Shown in pieces: positions 16,863-26,091 of a stretch of 64,000 nt of DNA. The position numbers and the translations under genes are program-made. The notes under the pieces were generated by a model. The model saw nothing but the letters and a program-made list of their open reading frames with translations, was not told where the DNA came from and did not search any database. Each line of letters opens with the position of its first letter. Position 1 is the first letter of the stretch. This DNA is from Hymenobacter guriensis (GTDB taxonomy: Bacteria; Bacteroidota; Bacteroidia; Cytophagales; Hymenobacteraceae): contig NZ_JADWYK010000010.1 in NCBI RefSeq assembly GCF_015773195.1, positions 62,001 through 126,000 on the forward strand, given 5' to 3'.

Positions 16863-19800
16863 TTACCGGGACTGAACTTGACTTGTCATCTTCACCGCTT
16901 TGTCGTTGTCAAGCGTGTTCCAGTCAATTAGGAGGTAGTTGGGGTCAATGGCTGCCTGGGCAGGTTTTCCCGGTACCGTCACGGTTAAGGACTGCTGGCC
17001 GGATGTGATGAGGTGCTTCTGCAGGTATAGCAGCTTCCCTTTTTCCTCGCTCTCCGGTGCCGCCGCGAAAACGCCGATTTCTACCCACTCTTTCATCGGT
17101 TGCTTTGTCTCGGTGCCGGCGCTGTCCACCACCAGTTTGCTGGCCTGCACGGTGAGCGTTACCTGCCAGCGGGTTCCTGTGAGCGGTTTGGCGGTGGCGG
17201 TTTCCGTCTTCAACTCCCAGAAGGTGTTGGTCCGAAATAGGTCGTGCAGCAGCGGCTGGAGCGAGTCCGGCGTGGCCGTTTGCAGTTCCTGGTAGAGGTC
17301 CAGCGACGTGGCGAAGGGGCGCGTGCCGGGGCGGTGATGGGCCAACAACTGCCGGAGTGCGCCGTTGACCCGGTCCCGGCCGATGTATTGGCTCAGCGCG
17401 TACAGCGCCAGGGGGCCTTTGCGGTAGTTCTGGTAAAAGTCGTCGGCCTGCAGCAGGGGCTTGGCGGCGCGGGAGCGCGGGGTCTCGTTTTCTTCCCGCA
17501 GGAAACTCAGCAGCCGCCGTAGGGGCTCCGGGCCATACTTGTTCTCTACCACGCCCATGGCCGAGTACCAGGCCAGACTTTCGGAAATCAGACCGGCACC
17601 CTCCACGTAGGCCTGCTTGAGTTGGTTTCCCCACCACTGGTGCGCCACCTCATGCGCCACCACGGCCGTCACCAGGTCGAAGCCCCGCTTATCTTTCTTC
17701 GGGTTTAGGAGGAAAAAGCCCTCGTTCGCCGTGATGTCGATGGGCGAGGCGTGGTGGCCGAAGCCGTAGCTGGGCTGGGCCACAAAGCGCAGCTGCCGGT
17801 GCGGGTAGGGCCCGAACTGCTTCGAATAATAGTCCAGCGACGCCTGGGCGCTCCGGACCATGCGCACCGGGTTTTCGGTGAGCCCCGGGGGATAGTAAAT
17901 CTGTATGGCCACGTCCTGCTTCTGCTCAGGGCCGCGCCATGTCCCTTCCTGCACGGCGTAGTGGGCCGAGAAAAAGGTGTACTCATTGCGGATGGGCGCG
18001 TCGGTGGCGTAGTGAAAGTAGCGGCGGCCCGCGTTGGTCCAGGTCCTGCGCAAGGTGCCCGGCGCTACCGCTGTCTGGCCGGCATCCGTGCCCACAATGG
18101 CTTCGAAGCGGATTAGCCCGGGAAAGGGGGCGTAGCGGCGCGCCGCCGTATCGTAAAGGGAGTAGGTGGCGGGCCGGGGGGCCAGACCGTACGCTTTGCG
18201 GGCGCTGGCCTCGTCCAGCTCCCGGTATTGTTGGTACCCGATGACCGGCAGCCACTCCCTATTCCCGAAGCTGGTGCCGTTGGCCAGCACCAACGCGTCA
18301 GCGCCGTCGTTGGAAAAGCCCCGCGCCCGGTGCGTGATCCGAAAGCGCAGGCGCAGCGAGTCGCCGGGGGGCAGGGGCCGGGCCAGAGCGTAGATGCGGT
18401 AGCCTTGCTCCGCGTCCACGAGCACGGCTTTGGCCGGCTGGTCGAAGGCAAGGGCGGCGGTTTCTACCCCCATTTCCGTCCCCGTCGCCACATGCACCGA
18501 GTCAATGGGCACGGGGCTGTGGTTTACCAGCAGGTAGGTGCCCTGTATCGCCGCGGCCCGCTGCGTCGGATAGATTTCCACGTGCAACTTGACGGCGGTC
18601 AATTGCGGCTGGGGCCTATTCCGGTACCGGCGGTAGCGCAGCTCGTAGGCGGCCCGCTGCTTCGCGGTTTTGGCGGCGGGCGTATAATCGTGCAACACGT
18701 TGGTATTGTAGAAGATAAATCCACCGAATAACAGAATACCTGCCCCAGCCACCCCCGCAAACAGGACGGTAGAACGCGTAAGGCGCCGCCGCGCGAGCTG
18801 CAGCCGCGCCGCCGGACGCTCCTCCCGGCCCCGCACCCAGAACAGCCGCGCCCCCACCGCCAGCAGCAGCGCCCAGGCCACCCAGTAGGCTTTAAACCAC
18901 GGCCACGGCGCCAATGTCGACCCAAAGCCAGCCATGTCGGTATAGGTCCAGAGCGGACTGGCGCCAAAGAGCAGCAACTTATGCTCAATGCCCAATTTCG
19001 GAGCGAAGACGATGAAGCCATAGGCCAGCAGCGCCACCAGGTGCCCCACGAATTTCTGATTGACCAGCACATGCACCAGCAAAGCCAGCAGGGCGAAAAG
19101 CAGGCAGTCCACCAATTGCAGCCCAAAGAGCATTTGCAGGTACAGCCCGATTTCTGGAGTGCCCCCCAGGGCCACCTGCGCCACCACGCCGGCTACCATC
19201 AGCAAGGCCAGCCACACCACCAGCACCAGCCCCAGGGCCAGAAACCGGCCGCAGAAGAGCACCCATTCCGGCACCGGCGCCGCGCCTCCAATGTCGCTGA
19301 GGCGGGCTTCCCGTTCCCGCCACACCAGCTCGCCGGCGTAGAAGATGGTGAGCAGAGCCACGAGCATCCACAGAGGCTCTACGTCCGTCAGGGGAACCGT
19401 TAGCTGATGCAGCACAACGTCGGTGCGGGGCAGCAAGGGCGTGCCCCGGCCCTTCAGATTGCCGCGCAACGTCAACCCGAACACCAGGGCCAGGCCGGCC
19501 AGCAGGGGCAAGCCCGCCTTACTTGTCACGAGCTGCTGAAAGGCTTGCCCCGTGAGAAAGCGTAACTGGTGCAGCTGCGTGGCCCAACCGTACGTCCGCC
19601 GCACCAATGGCCGCGCCTCCCCGGTGCCTCCGCTCAGGCTTGCCTGGAGCGTCACCGGTGATTTCGGCTCGCTTGCCGGCTCCTGTTGCCTGGATTCGGG
19701 CAGCGCGAACCGAAACCGGAAATACGTAAGCGCCAGCAGGCCCAGCGAAGTGGAGAGCCACAGGAGGCGGTTGAGAAGGAAGGAACCTTCCAGCATAACT

Positions 19801-20477
19801 AGGCGCGTGTTCCGCTCCAGCGTACTCCACTTCGTCATCGGGGTAAACCCCATGACGTCCACCAGATGACGCCGTTCCCCGGCCTCGGGCAGCACGTAGC
19901 CGAGCAGGTGAGTCGCCGCCAGGAGGATGATGGTGCCCAGATAAGCGCCCATGGCCCGGCGGCCGAGCGCCGCTACCGAGAACTGAATGGCCGTCCCGAA
20001 TAGGGCGTTAGGCAACAGGAAAAAACAACAGGTGGTCAGGTAAGTCGCCAGCCGGAACGGACCCAGGACTTCGTCCTCCACTCCGGCGCAGTACACGGCC
20101 AGCATAACGCCGAGCGGCACTGCCAGCAGCAGCAGGCTATTAAGGGCCAGCGCGGCCCCGAACCGTCCGCCCAGGTAGGCGGCCTTGCTGGTAGGGGCCG
20201 GGTAGGTGAGCAGGTGCATGCGGGTCTGCACGTCGCGCGCGGCCGCCTCGCCCGCCACGGAGGCCCCAATCACCAGCCAAAACCCGCTGCAGACCACCGC
20301 CACCGACGCGATGACGACGGGCGCATTCGCTAAATAGTAGCCGTCGCGCGCATCGGGAACATAATTGGCCACGATAATCAGAAATGCGAGGACCAGCAGG
20401 GCCCCGAAATAGAGCCAGGTCGTGGCCCGGCGCAGCTGGTAGCGGAATTCCAGCGCAAAAATTGTTTGGAGCTTCAT
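16863..20477 (-). CDS. ABC-2-type permease fused to M1-family aminopeptidase (paralogue)
   Basis: 1,204 residues from ATG 20477 (MKLQTIFALEFRYQLRRATT). I chose this over a longer frame reaching 20789 because the ATG overlaps the stop of the ABC ATPase gene by four bases (ATGA) and matches the N-terminus of the paralogue (MKFRTILCFELAYQVRRPW). Two six-helix-type permease blocks occupy residues 1 to about 590. The M1 peptidase follows, with HEVAHQWWGNQ at about residue 941 and SESLAWYSAM after it. This copy keeps the WWGNQ signature of active M1 enzymes. The fusion suggests coupling of ATP-driven export or extraction to peptide cleavage (inference). Confidence 0.87.
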   Translation of the reverse strand: MKLQTIFALEFRYQLRRATTWLYFGALLVLAFLIIVANYVPDARDGYYLANAPVVIASVAVVCSGFWLVIGASVAGEAAARDVQTRMHLLTYPAPTSKAAYLGGRFGAALALNSLLLLAVPLGVMLAVYCAGVEDEVLGPFRLATYLTTCCFFLLPNALFGTAIQFSVAALGRRAMGAYLGTIILLAATHLLGYVLPEAGERRHLVDVMGFTPMTKWSTLERNTRLVMLEGSFLLNRLLWLSTSLGLLALTYFRFRFALPESRQQEPASEPKSPVTLQASLSGGTGEARPLVRRTYGWATQLHQLRFLTGQAFQQLVTSKAGLPLLAGLALVFGLTLRGNLKGRGTPLLPRTDVVLHQLTVPLTDVEPLWMLVALLTIFYAGELVWREREARLSDIGGAAPVPEWVLFCGRFLALGLVLVVWLALLMVAGVVAQVALGGTPEIGLYLQMLFGLQLVDCLLFALLALLVHVLVNQKFVGHLVALLAYGFIVFAPKLGIEHKLLLFGASPLWTYTDMAGFGSTLAPWPWFKAYWVAWALLLAVGARLFWVRGREERPAARLQLARRRLTRSTVLFAGVAGAGILLFGGFIFYNTNVLHDYTPAAKTAKQRAAYELRYRRYRNRPQPQLTAVKLHVEIYPTQRAAAIQGTYLLVNHSPVPIDSVHVATGTEMGVETAALAFDQPAKAVLVDAEQGYRIYALARPLPPGDSLRLRFRITHRARGFSNDGADALVLANGTSFGNREWLPVIGYQQYRELDEASARKAYGLAPRPATYSLYDTAARRYAPFPGLIRFEAIVGTDAGQTAVAPGTLRRTWTNAGRRYFHYATDAPIRNEYTFFSAHYAVQEGTWRGPEQKQDVAIQIYYPPGLTENPVRMVRSAQASLDYYSKQFGPYPHRQLRFVAQPSYGFGHHASPIDITANEGFFLLNPKKDKRGFDLVTAVVAHEVAHQWWGNQLKQAYVEGAGLISESLAWYSAMGVVENKYGPEPLRRLLSFLREENETPRSRAAKPLLQADDFYQNYRKGPLALYALSQYIGRDRVNGALRQLLAHHRPGTRPFATSLDLYQELQTATPDSLQPLLHDLFRTNTFWELKTETATAKPLTGTRWQVTLTVQASKLVVDSAGTETKQPMKEWVEIGVFAAAPESEEKGKLLYLQKHLITSGQQSLTVTVPGKPAQAAIDPNYLLIDWNTLDNDKAVKMTSQVQSR

Positions 20478-21400
20478 CGCGCTTGTCCCTCCGCTTGCTG
20501 CTGGCCAGTCGGGCCGAAGCAGCCCGCCATGGTGCTGAAATAGACATCTTCTAGGTCTGGCTCTACCGCATCGAACCCATTGCCGGGCCTTTCCGGGCTG
20601 TAGGCATGCACCAAGGTGCGGCCGCTGAGCAGTTTGGCCGAAATAATCTGGTGCTCTTGCTCCAGGGCCGGCAGAGCGCTTTTGTCGGTCAGCTTGCGCC
20701 AGATGTAGCCCTTCAGCGCGGCCACAGCCTCCAGTGGCTGGGCCTCCAACAGAATCTGTCCTTTGTTGATGATGGCCATGCGGGTACACAGTTCCGCCAC
20801 ATCTTCCACGATATGGGTGGAGAGGATGACCACGCTGTTTTCGCCCAATTCGCTCAACAGGTTGAGGAAACGAACTCGCTCGGCTGGGTCTAGGCCCGCC
20901 GTGGGCTCGTCTACAATCAGGAGTTGCGGGTTGCCCAGCAAGGCCACGGCCACCCCGAAGCGCTGCTTCATGCCGCCTGAGTAGCCGCCGAGTTTCTGCT
21001 TGCGTTTGTCCCAGAGGTTGGTTTGCCGGAGCAGGGCCTCGGTGGTGGCGCGGCGCTCGGCCCGGTTGGTAAGGCCTTTCAGTACCGCGAAGTAGTCCAG
21101 CAGCTCCTCCGCGCTTGCTTTGGGGTACACGCCGAACTCCTGAGGCAGATAGCCAAGCGTCTGGCGCACGGCTTCCTTTTGGTTGACCACGTCGATGTCG
21201 CCCAAGTGAATTTCGCCCGCGTCTGGCTCCTGCAAGGTGGCCAACGTGCGCATCAGTGTGGATTTGCCGGCGCCGTTCGGCCCGAGAAGGCCGTACATGC
21301 CCGGCGGAATGTCCAATGACACATTATGCAGGGCTTGCACGCCATTCGCATACTTTTTGGAGACGTTGCGGATAAAGAGGCCCAAAGGATGCTTTCCCAT
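20474..21400 (-). CDS. ABC transporter ATP-binding protein
   Basis: 308 residues from Met at 21400 (MGKHPLGLFIRNVSKKYANG). A frame extending to 21445 adds 15 residues with no family resemblance. Walker A GPNGAGKST is at about residue 40, the Q-loop is YLPQEFGVYP, the signature YSGGMKQR, Walker B LLIVDEPTAGLD and the switch STHIVED. Its stop overlaps the permease/peptidase start, so the two are translationally coupled, and it is the energy-providing subunit for one or both fusions. It heads the leftward operon; the 260 bases upstream separate it from the divergent sensor-kinase gene. Confidence 0.92.
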   Translation of the reverse strand: MGKHPLGLFIRNVSKKYANGVQALHNVSLDIPPGMYGLLGPNGAGKSTLMRTLATLQEPDAGEIHLGDIDVVNQKEAVRQTLGYLPQEFGVYPKASAEELLDYFAVLKGLTNRAERRATTEALLRQTNLWDKRKQKLGGYSGGMKQRFGVAVALLGNPQLLIVDEPTAGLDPAERVRFLNLLSELGENSVVILSTHIVEDVAELCTRMAIINKGQILLEAQPLEAVAALKGYIWRKLTDKSALPALEQEHQIISAKLLSGRTLVHAYSPERPGNGFDAVEPDLEDVYFSTMAGCFGPTGQQQAEGQAR

Positions 21401-21662
21401 TTTATCGGTTTTGCTTCGGTGAATTTTAGATAGTAGAAAAGTCAAGCACCGTAACTGGCACCGCTTCCTCTATTTCTACACGAAGCACCTGTTGCCAAAT
21501 CGGAATGCGAAAACGGATATACTGATGCGCTAAACCAATCTACCAGACAGGGATTTGCTTCCATCAAAGCACTGGCAGGCTCCTTTTGCTATCTCGTAGA
21601 TTAGCCTTCGAAGCTGGTCGAAACAGTGGCCCAGGCCGCAGTCTAAAAGCCACCTTTGTGTG

Positions 21663-22688
21663 ATGGAGCGCGTCAAAAAAATCTTCTGGTTGATTCACCT
21701 GGTCGTCTGGGTCTTGTTCACCTTGCTGGTGGTCTTGCAACTAGGGGGGAAAGGGGATGTCCACTGGCGTAGCACCACTGCGGGGTTTATCGCGAATTGC
21801 CTGTATGTCTTTTACAGTCACTTCTATCTTCTAACCCGCTATGCTGGCAAGAGGAAAGGAGGAGGCTACTGGCTGCAACTGGCGGGAATCGTATTAACTG
21901 GGCCTCTTCTCTTTTTGCTTTTCCACCACGGGCCGTTTGAATTCGACTATTATGCCATGCACTTGGTTACTTCCGTGCCCATCTTTCTCGTCCTGGGCTT
22001 GCTGGCCCGCGTCACCGAGACATTAGTGCTGAATACTATCCGGAAAGAGCAACTGGAAAAACAGGCAGTGGAGACCGAACTCAATTACCTGAAGTCACAG
22101 ATCAACCCGCATTTTCTGTTCAATACCCTCAACAACATCCATACGCTGGTTTACAAGCAAGCACCCGCCGCCCCGGAAGCCGTTATGCAGCTGGCCTCTT
22201 TGATGCGCTATATGATTTATGAGTCGAACGCGGCTACAGTACCGCTGGCCCGGGAGCTGGACTATTTACGGGATTATGTGAGCTTGCAGCAGCTGCGCTA
22301 CAAGAACAGTCCGGTGGTCGACCTGCAGATAGCGGGGGAGACAGCAGCCTGCTCTATTGCCCCTTTGCTGTTTATCCACCTACTGGAAAACGCCTACAAG
22401 CACAGCCCCGCACGGCTGGAACCTGGCGACCTGAAGGTTAGGGTGGAGATACAAGAAGATACGCTGGCCTTCAGCGTACACAACCCCATCGGCAGAAAAC
22501 CTGATGTTGTGCTGGAAGCGCCCGGCGGTATTGGGTTGCCTAACGTCCGAAAAAGGTTGACGCTATTATACCCAGGCCAGCATACGCTGGACATTCACAG
22601 CACCGGCGACATTTTTACGGTCACGCTTACCATCCACGGTCTTCACGCTCCGGCGCATGAAAGACAAGCTCAGCTGCTACATTATTGA
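21663..22688 (+). CDS. LytS/YehU-family sensor histidine kinase
   Basis: 341 residues from ATG 21663 (a GTG three bases earlier is also possible). Four membrane segments occupy residues 8-28, 40-58, 70-88 and 98-118. The His_kinase domain follows, with His150 in LKSQINPHFLFNTLNNI. The ATP-binding half contains LLENAYKHSP and GGIGLPNVRKRL. Family members phosphorylate LytTR-type response regulators. The partner gene starts inside the end of this gene at 22657 but is broken after 20 codons, so the kinase is orphaned unless a partner exists elsewhere. It is divergent from the ABC operon, a common regulatory layout. Confidence 0.88.
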   Translation: MERVKKIFWLIHLVVWVLFTLLVVLQLGGKGDVHWRSTTAGFIANCLYVFYSHFYLLTRYAGKRKGGGYWLQLAGIVLTGPLLFLLFHHGPFEFDYYAMHLVTSVPIFLVLGLLARVTETLVLNTIRKEQLEKQAVETELNYLKSQINPHFLFNTLNNIHTLVYKQAPAAPEAVMQLASLMRYMIYESNAATVPLARELDYLRDYVSLQQLRYKNSPVVDLQIAGETAACSIAPLLFIHLLENAYKHSPARLEPGDLKVRVEIQEDTLAFSVHNPIGRKPDVVLEAPGGIGLPNVRKRLTLLYPGQHTLDIHSTGDIFTVTLTIHGLHAPAHERQAQLLHY

Positions 22689-22719
22689 GGAAGAGCATCT
22701 GGTCCAGGAAACCCTATAA
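22657..22719 (+). pseudogene. Response-regulator gene stub (LytTR type, truncated)
   Basis: ATG 22657 overlaps the kinase gene by 32 bases and reads 20 codons: MKDKLSCYIIEEEHLVQETL. This is the first strand and acidic pocket of a receiver domain, normally followed by the phospho-accepting Asp about 40 residues later. A TAA comes straight after, and the next 41 bases and the DNA beyond the IS3 element do not continue the domain. The rest of the gene has been deleted; the IS3 element nearby at 22761 is probably connected with the event but does not itself form the breakpoint. Confidence 0.7.
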
Positions 22720-22811
22720 TAATACACCTGAATTGCACCGAAAATAACTAAGAGTACGCATGAGGTGGTCGGGTAAATGTGGACAGAATAGGGCCTTATC
22801 TTTCGAACGTC

Positions 22812-23108
22812 ATGAAAGACAGCCCCCAACCTAGCAAACGCCGGCGCTACGATGCCGCCTTCCGGGCCGAGGCCCTGCGCCTGGCCAGTGAAAGCCGCTC
22901 GACCCAGGCCGCGGCACGCGCCCTGGGTATTGACCCTAAACGCATTTATAAGTGGCAGAAGGAAGCGCTGACCCCAGTGGCCGCCGCTCGTGGGGCGGAA
23001 CTGGACCCGGCCACCGCCGCCGAATTGCGCCAACTGCGGGCCGCCAATCGGCGGCAGGCGCAGGAACTGGAAATTTTAAAAAAAGCCATTGCCAGTTGCC
23101 TGCTATAA
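22812..23108 (+). CDS. IS3-family transposase OrfA
   Basis: 98 residues from ATG 22812. The N-terminal helix-turn-helix (RRYDAAFRAEALRLASESRS, then IDPKRIYKWQKEAL) binds the element ends. A C-terminal leucine-type coiled coil (AAELRQLRAANRRQAQELEI, then LKKAI) follows. An upstream extension to 22779 lies in the terminal repeat region and is not used. OrfB begins 27 bases after its stop in the same frame, so the usual -1 frameshift fusion of IS3 elements is not obviously possible here. Confidence 0.88.
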   Translation: MKDSPQPSKRRRYDAAFRAEALRLASESRSTQAAARALGIDPKRIYKWQKEALTPVAAARGAELDPATAAELRQLRAANRRQAQELEILKKAIASCLL

Positions 23109-23135
23109 GCGCAGGCTCTCACAGACACCGGACCA

Positions 23136-24035
23136 ATGAGCCGCTACCGTTTCATCGAGGCGCAGCGGGACCAGCACCCGGTGCGGCTACTCTGCCAGCT
23201 GGTGGAAGTGCCGGCCAGCGGCTACTATGCGTGGCAACGGGCTCAACAACAGGTTGTAACTCGGCCGGAGCCGGCCTGGGAAACGGCGCTGGTCAAGGTC
23301 TTCGGGGTTCACAAGCGCTGTTATGGCACGCGCCGCCTCCAGGTAGCGCTGCGCAAAAACGGGCACCGGGTGGGGCGTCAGCGCCTGCGGGCGGCCATGC
23401 GCCGCCGGGGCCTGCACGCGCTCCAGCCGAAAGCCTTTACGCCGCGCACCACCGATTCGACCCACGGGCTGCGGTGCGCGCCGAACCGACTGCTGGACCA
23501 GCCCAAACCCACGCAGGCCAACCGGGTCTGGGTCAGCGACATCACCTACCTGCCCTTGGCCAACGGCGAGTGGGCTTACCTGTGCGCTTTTCAAGACATG
23601 GCCAGCAAGCAGGTAGTCGGCTGGCGGGTCGGAGCCACCATGCCCGAGGAACTGGTGACCAGCGCCTTACAACGGGCTTTTTGGTCCCAGCCGCCCACAC
23701 CCGGCTTGCTCGTCCACTCGGACCGTGGCGGGCAGTACTGCGGCAACGCCTACCGCCAACTACTGCACGACCACCAGGCCCTGCGCTCGCAAAGCCGCCG
23801 CGGCGACTGCTACGACAACGCCCAGGCCGAAAGTCTGTGGTCGCGCCTCAAAACGGAGGTCCTGGAAGTCCGTGAGCGGCCCGTTTTTGCTGACCTGGCC
23901 GACGCGCAGACCAGCGTCGCCGACTATTTTGACTATTACAATCATGAGCGCCTGCACTCCAGCATTGACTACCAGACGCCGTATCACGCTCACCAACAGC
24001 TTCTTCAATTTAGTGCCCTAAACTGTCCAGCCTAA
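23136..24035 (+). CDS. IS3-family transposase OrfB (DDE integrase domain)
   Basis: 299 residues. HTH_21-like N-terminus (CYGTRRLQVALRKNGHRVGR), then the rve core: Asp in VWVSDITYLP, Asp in LLVHSDRGGQYCG and Glu in NAQAESLWSRLKTEVL. It ends with the conserved YYNHERLHSSIDYQTP. All catalytic residues are present, so the element may be active. The stop is 13 bases before the end of the IS. Confidence 0.9.
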   Translation: MSRYRFIEAQRDQHPVRLLCQLVEVPASGYYAWQRAQQQVVTRPEPAWETALVKVFGVHKRCYGTRRLQVALRKNGHRVGRQRLRAAMRRRGLHALQPKAFTPRTTDSTHGLRCAPNRLLDQPKPTQANRVWVSDITYLPLANGEWAYLCAFQDMASKQVVGWRVGATMPEELVTSALQRAFWSQPPTPGLLVHSDRGGQYCGNAYRQLLHDHQALRSQSRRGDCYDNAQAESLWSRLKTEVLEVRERPVFADLADAQTSVADYFDYYNHERLHSSIDYQTPYHAHQQLLQFSALNCPA

Positions 24036-24051
24036 CTGGACCACCTCAGCA

Positions 24052-24507
24052 TTGTATACTTAGTAATGCACTCTGTTCCCGGCTCATTTCCCGGCGTTTT
24101 CTCCAGCCAACACCCCGGCCGATAGCCACTAGTACTCCGGTCGCGCTCCGGAGGGGCTCCGGCCAAATTTCCCTGTAACCAGCAAAATCGACAAAGCTGC
24201 CTTTGCAGCGAATTAGCCGGAGCGCGTCCATAGAACAAGGCACCGGTGGCGCTCCTAAAAAAGGTCATTTTCAGCCAACTAGCATACAGAAGGATAGTAA
24301 CCTACATGCCGGTAGATACTAGCCGTATAGCACCTCTGCAAATGAAAATCTATGTAAACTGACCCAAGCTACCAGGCTTGGCCGGGGCGAGTACTCTATT
24401 GACTGGCTTGAATTGCTAACATAGCCGCATGGCCTATTCAAAATCGCCACTGCCGCCTGTAAGTCCATATATTTGAGATTATTGCCACAACTCTAGCCCC
24501 TCTTGCT
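24052..24507. other. Non-coding stretch after the IS3 element
   Basis: About 455 bases. Short minus-strand frames (78 and 65 codons) overlap one another in different frames and have no family resemblance. The only signal I see is a possible promoter -7 box near 24468. This may be remnant DNA from the deletion that removed the response regulator. Confidence 0.45.
24468..24475 (+). promoter_or_regulatory. Possible -7 box (TATATTTG)
   Basis: TATATTTG fits the Bacteroidota -7 consensus TAnnTTTG and lies 33 bases before the ATG at 24508. A TTG at the expected -33 position is not seen, so this is a weak candidate. Confidence 0.3.
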
Positions 24508-25617
24508 ATGATGCTGTCCACTACTCGGCTTTTTCGCTGCCTGCTGCTAGTTACGGGTGCGCTACTCCCGCTTGCCACCCAAGCTCAGTCAGGAAGCGTG
24601 GGCATTGGCACCACCACGCCGGACGCTTCAGCAGCGCTTGAGGTGCGTAGCACTACCCAAGGATTGCTGCTGCCGCGCCTATCATTGGTCCAACGCGATG
24701 CTCTGGGCACCGGTAGCGTGGCTGCGCCGGTGGCAGGCCTAGTGATTTACCAGACAGATAATACGCCTGGCCTTTACGCCTACGACGGCGCGGGATGGGT
24801 GCGCCTTGGGGCCGACAACCTGGGCAATCATATTGCCACCCAGAACCTGAACCTGGGGCCAAATCAGCTGGTGGGCAATGACGGCAGCCAGGGCCTGCGC
24901 ATCAGCGCGAGCGGCGATGTTGGCTTTGGTCCTGGTACCCCAAGAGGCCATCTTGATGTGAATGGCGGCGGCGACGCCTATCTAGTAGACGACCCTGCCA
25001 ATGGTACGGAACAGAGTGTGTACCTACCCGGCCAACTGTTGCTAGCACCCTATTCTGGCACCAGTGGCACCGCCTACGTGCAGGCCAGCGTGCCTACCCC
25101 CAACACGGACACCAACATCGCCCTGCAATTCCGGACCAGCAACAGCGGCAACCTGGTCGATGCGTTGCTCCTGAACGCCAACGGTTCAGGCATTTTCAAA
25201 GGCAGTGTCACGGCTACCAGCCTCAATCTAACGTCAGATGCCCGCTTTAAAACCCAGGTTCGCCCGTTAAGCGGGGCGCTGGCCCATGTACAGCTGCTGC
25301 GTGGCGTGCGTTACCGCTGGAACGCGTTGGGTGTTCAGCATGGCGGGCAGCCCGGCGATGAGCAGGTGGGCCTGCTGGCTCAGGAGTTGGAGGCAGTCTA
25401 CCCGGAACTGGTGCGCACCGACGAGCAGGGTTACAAATCCGTCAATTATGTGCAACTCACGCCTGTGCTCCTTGAGGCGATTAAGGAGTTGAAGGCGGAA
25501 AACGATACGCTCAAAGGGCAGGTCACTATATATAAGGCGCAGACCACCTTAGCACTCGAACGCCTGGCCGAACGTCTGCGCGTAGTGGAGGCGGGCAGCG
25601 AGCAAGCTCAACGCTAG
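24508..25617 (+). CDS. Secreted tail-fibre-type protein with S74 chaperone domain
   Basis: 369 residues, signal peptide with cleavage after ATQAQ (about residue 27). The N-terminal GSVGIGTTTPDASAALEVRS and later GDVGFGPGTPRGHLDVNG are the short repeats common in Bacteroidota surface fibres. Residues 240-340 contain a peptidase S74 / endosialidase-chaperone type domain: SDARFKTQVRPL, VGLLAQELEAVYPELV, SVNYVQLTPVLLEAIKEL, followed by a coiled coil (KAENDTLKGQ, LERLAERLRVVEA). Such domains trimerise and may self-cleave. Two adjacent ATGs (24508, 24511) are equivalent starts. It is the first of three secreted proteins on this strand. Confidence 0.85.
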   Translation: MMLSTTRLFRCLLLVTGALLPLATQAQSGSVGIGTTTPDASAALEVRSTTQGLLLPRLSLVQRDALGTGSVAAPVAGLVIYQTDNTPGLYAYDGAGWVRLGADNLGNHIATQNLNLGPNQLVGNDGSQGLRISASGDVGFGPGTPRGHLDVNGGGDAYLVDDPANGTEQSVYLPGQLLLAPYSGTSGTAYVQASVPTPNTDTNIALQFRTSNSGNLVDALLLNANGSGIFKGSVTATSLNLTSDARFKTQVRPLSGALAHVQLLRGVRYRWNALGVQHGGQPGDEQVGLLAQELEAVYPELVRTDEQGYKSVNYVQLTPVLLEAIKELKAENDTLKGQVTIYKAQTTLALERLAERLRVVEAGSEQAQR

Positions 25618-26091
25618 CTTAAACGGTGCTTACTATACGTATCACGCGTGGCTCTATCGTACACTCAGTAGGCTTTCCACTATCGAAACAGCCGCATGCT
25701 CCCCTCAAGGAGCCGGGGGTGTTTCAGAGTATGGTCGCTCATGGCCTATGGCTATAATTACAGACCTCGCTACCCTTGCCGATAGCGCCACAAGGTCACC
25801 TTATGCAGCGGATTGCCCGCTAGCTCACCGTAGTTGGCTCCTGCTCCCGACGCTCATCGTCTTGTCTGATTGACCAAACAGCGCCTCTTTCAATGTGCAT
25901 GGCACAGCTAATAATCAACGGCCTACTACCTCTCCTGCAGCCTCACACAGGAGCTCGAGTGTATCAATTATATTTGCTTGGCAAGCAAGAAACTACCGGC
26001 AGATTGGCAGACCAGCGTTATCCTGCCTCTTGAACTCTGTAACACCTGGCATATGGTTTATCTCTACTCCTTTGTCGCTCGTCCCAAGTCG
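25618..26091. other. Non-coding stretch with weak coding remnants
   Basis: About 470 bases before the repeat protein. On the minus strand near 25900-25780, short protein-like runs (EALFGQSDKTMSVG and ELAGNPLHKVTLWRYRQG) occur in different frames, suggesting a frameshifted gene remnant. A frame reaching back to 25978 into the next gene is not supported because a signal peptide begins at 26092. Confidence 0.4.

Larger units (their letters stand above)
22761..24048 (+). mobile_element. IS3-family insertion sequence, copy 1 (intact)
   Basis: 1,288 bp with terminal inverted repeats beginning TGAGGTGGTC at both ends and closing with GGACAG about 26 bases in. It is flanked by a 3-bp direct repeat GCA (22758-22760 and 24049-24051), the usual IS3 target duplication. 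It carries orfA and orfB, both intact. The ends resemble those of the second IS3 element at 44500-45749, though the transposases differ clearly. Confidence 0.9.

Noticed and set aside
20478-20789. N-terminal extension of the permease/peptidase fusion to 20789
   Set aside because: It overlaps the ABC ATPase coding sequence for over 300 bases; ATG 20477 matches the paralogue's N-terminus and gives a 4-base overlap.
22952-23875. 307-codon frame overlapping IS3 orfA and orfB
   Set aside because: Different frame from both transposase genes, Gly/Ala/Pro-rich, no transposase motif.
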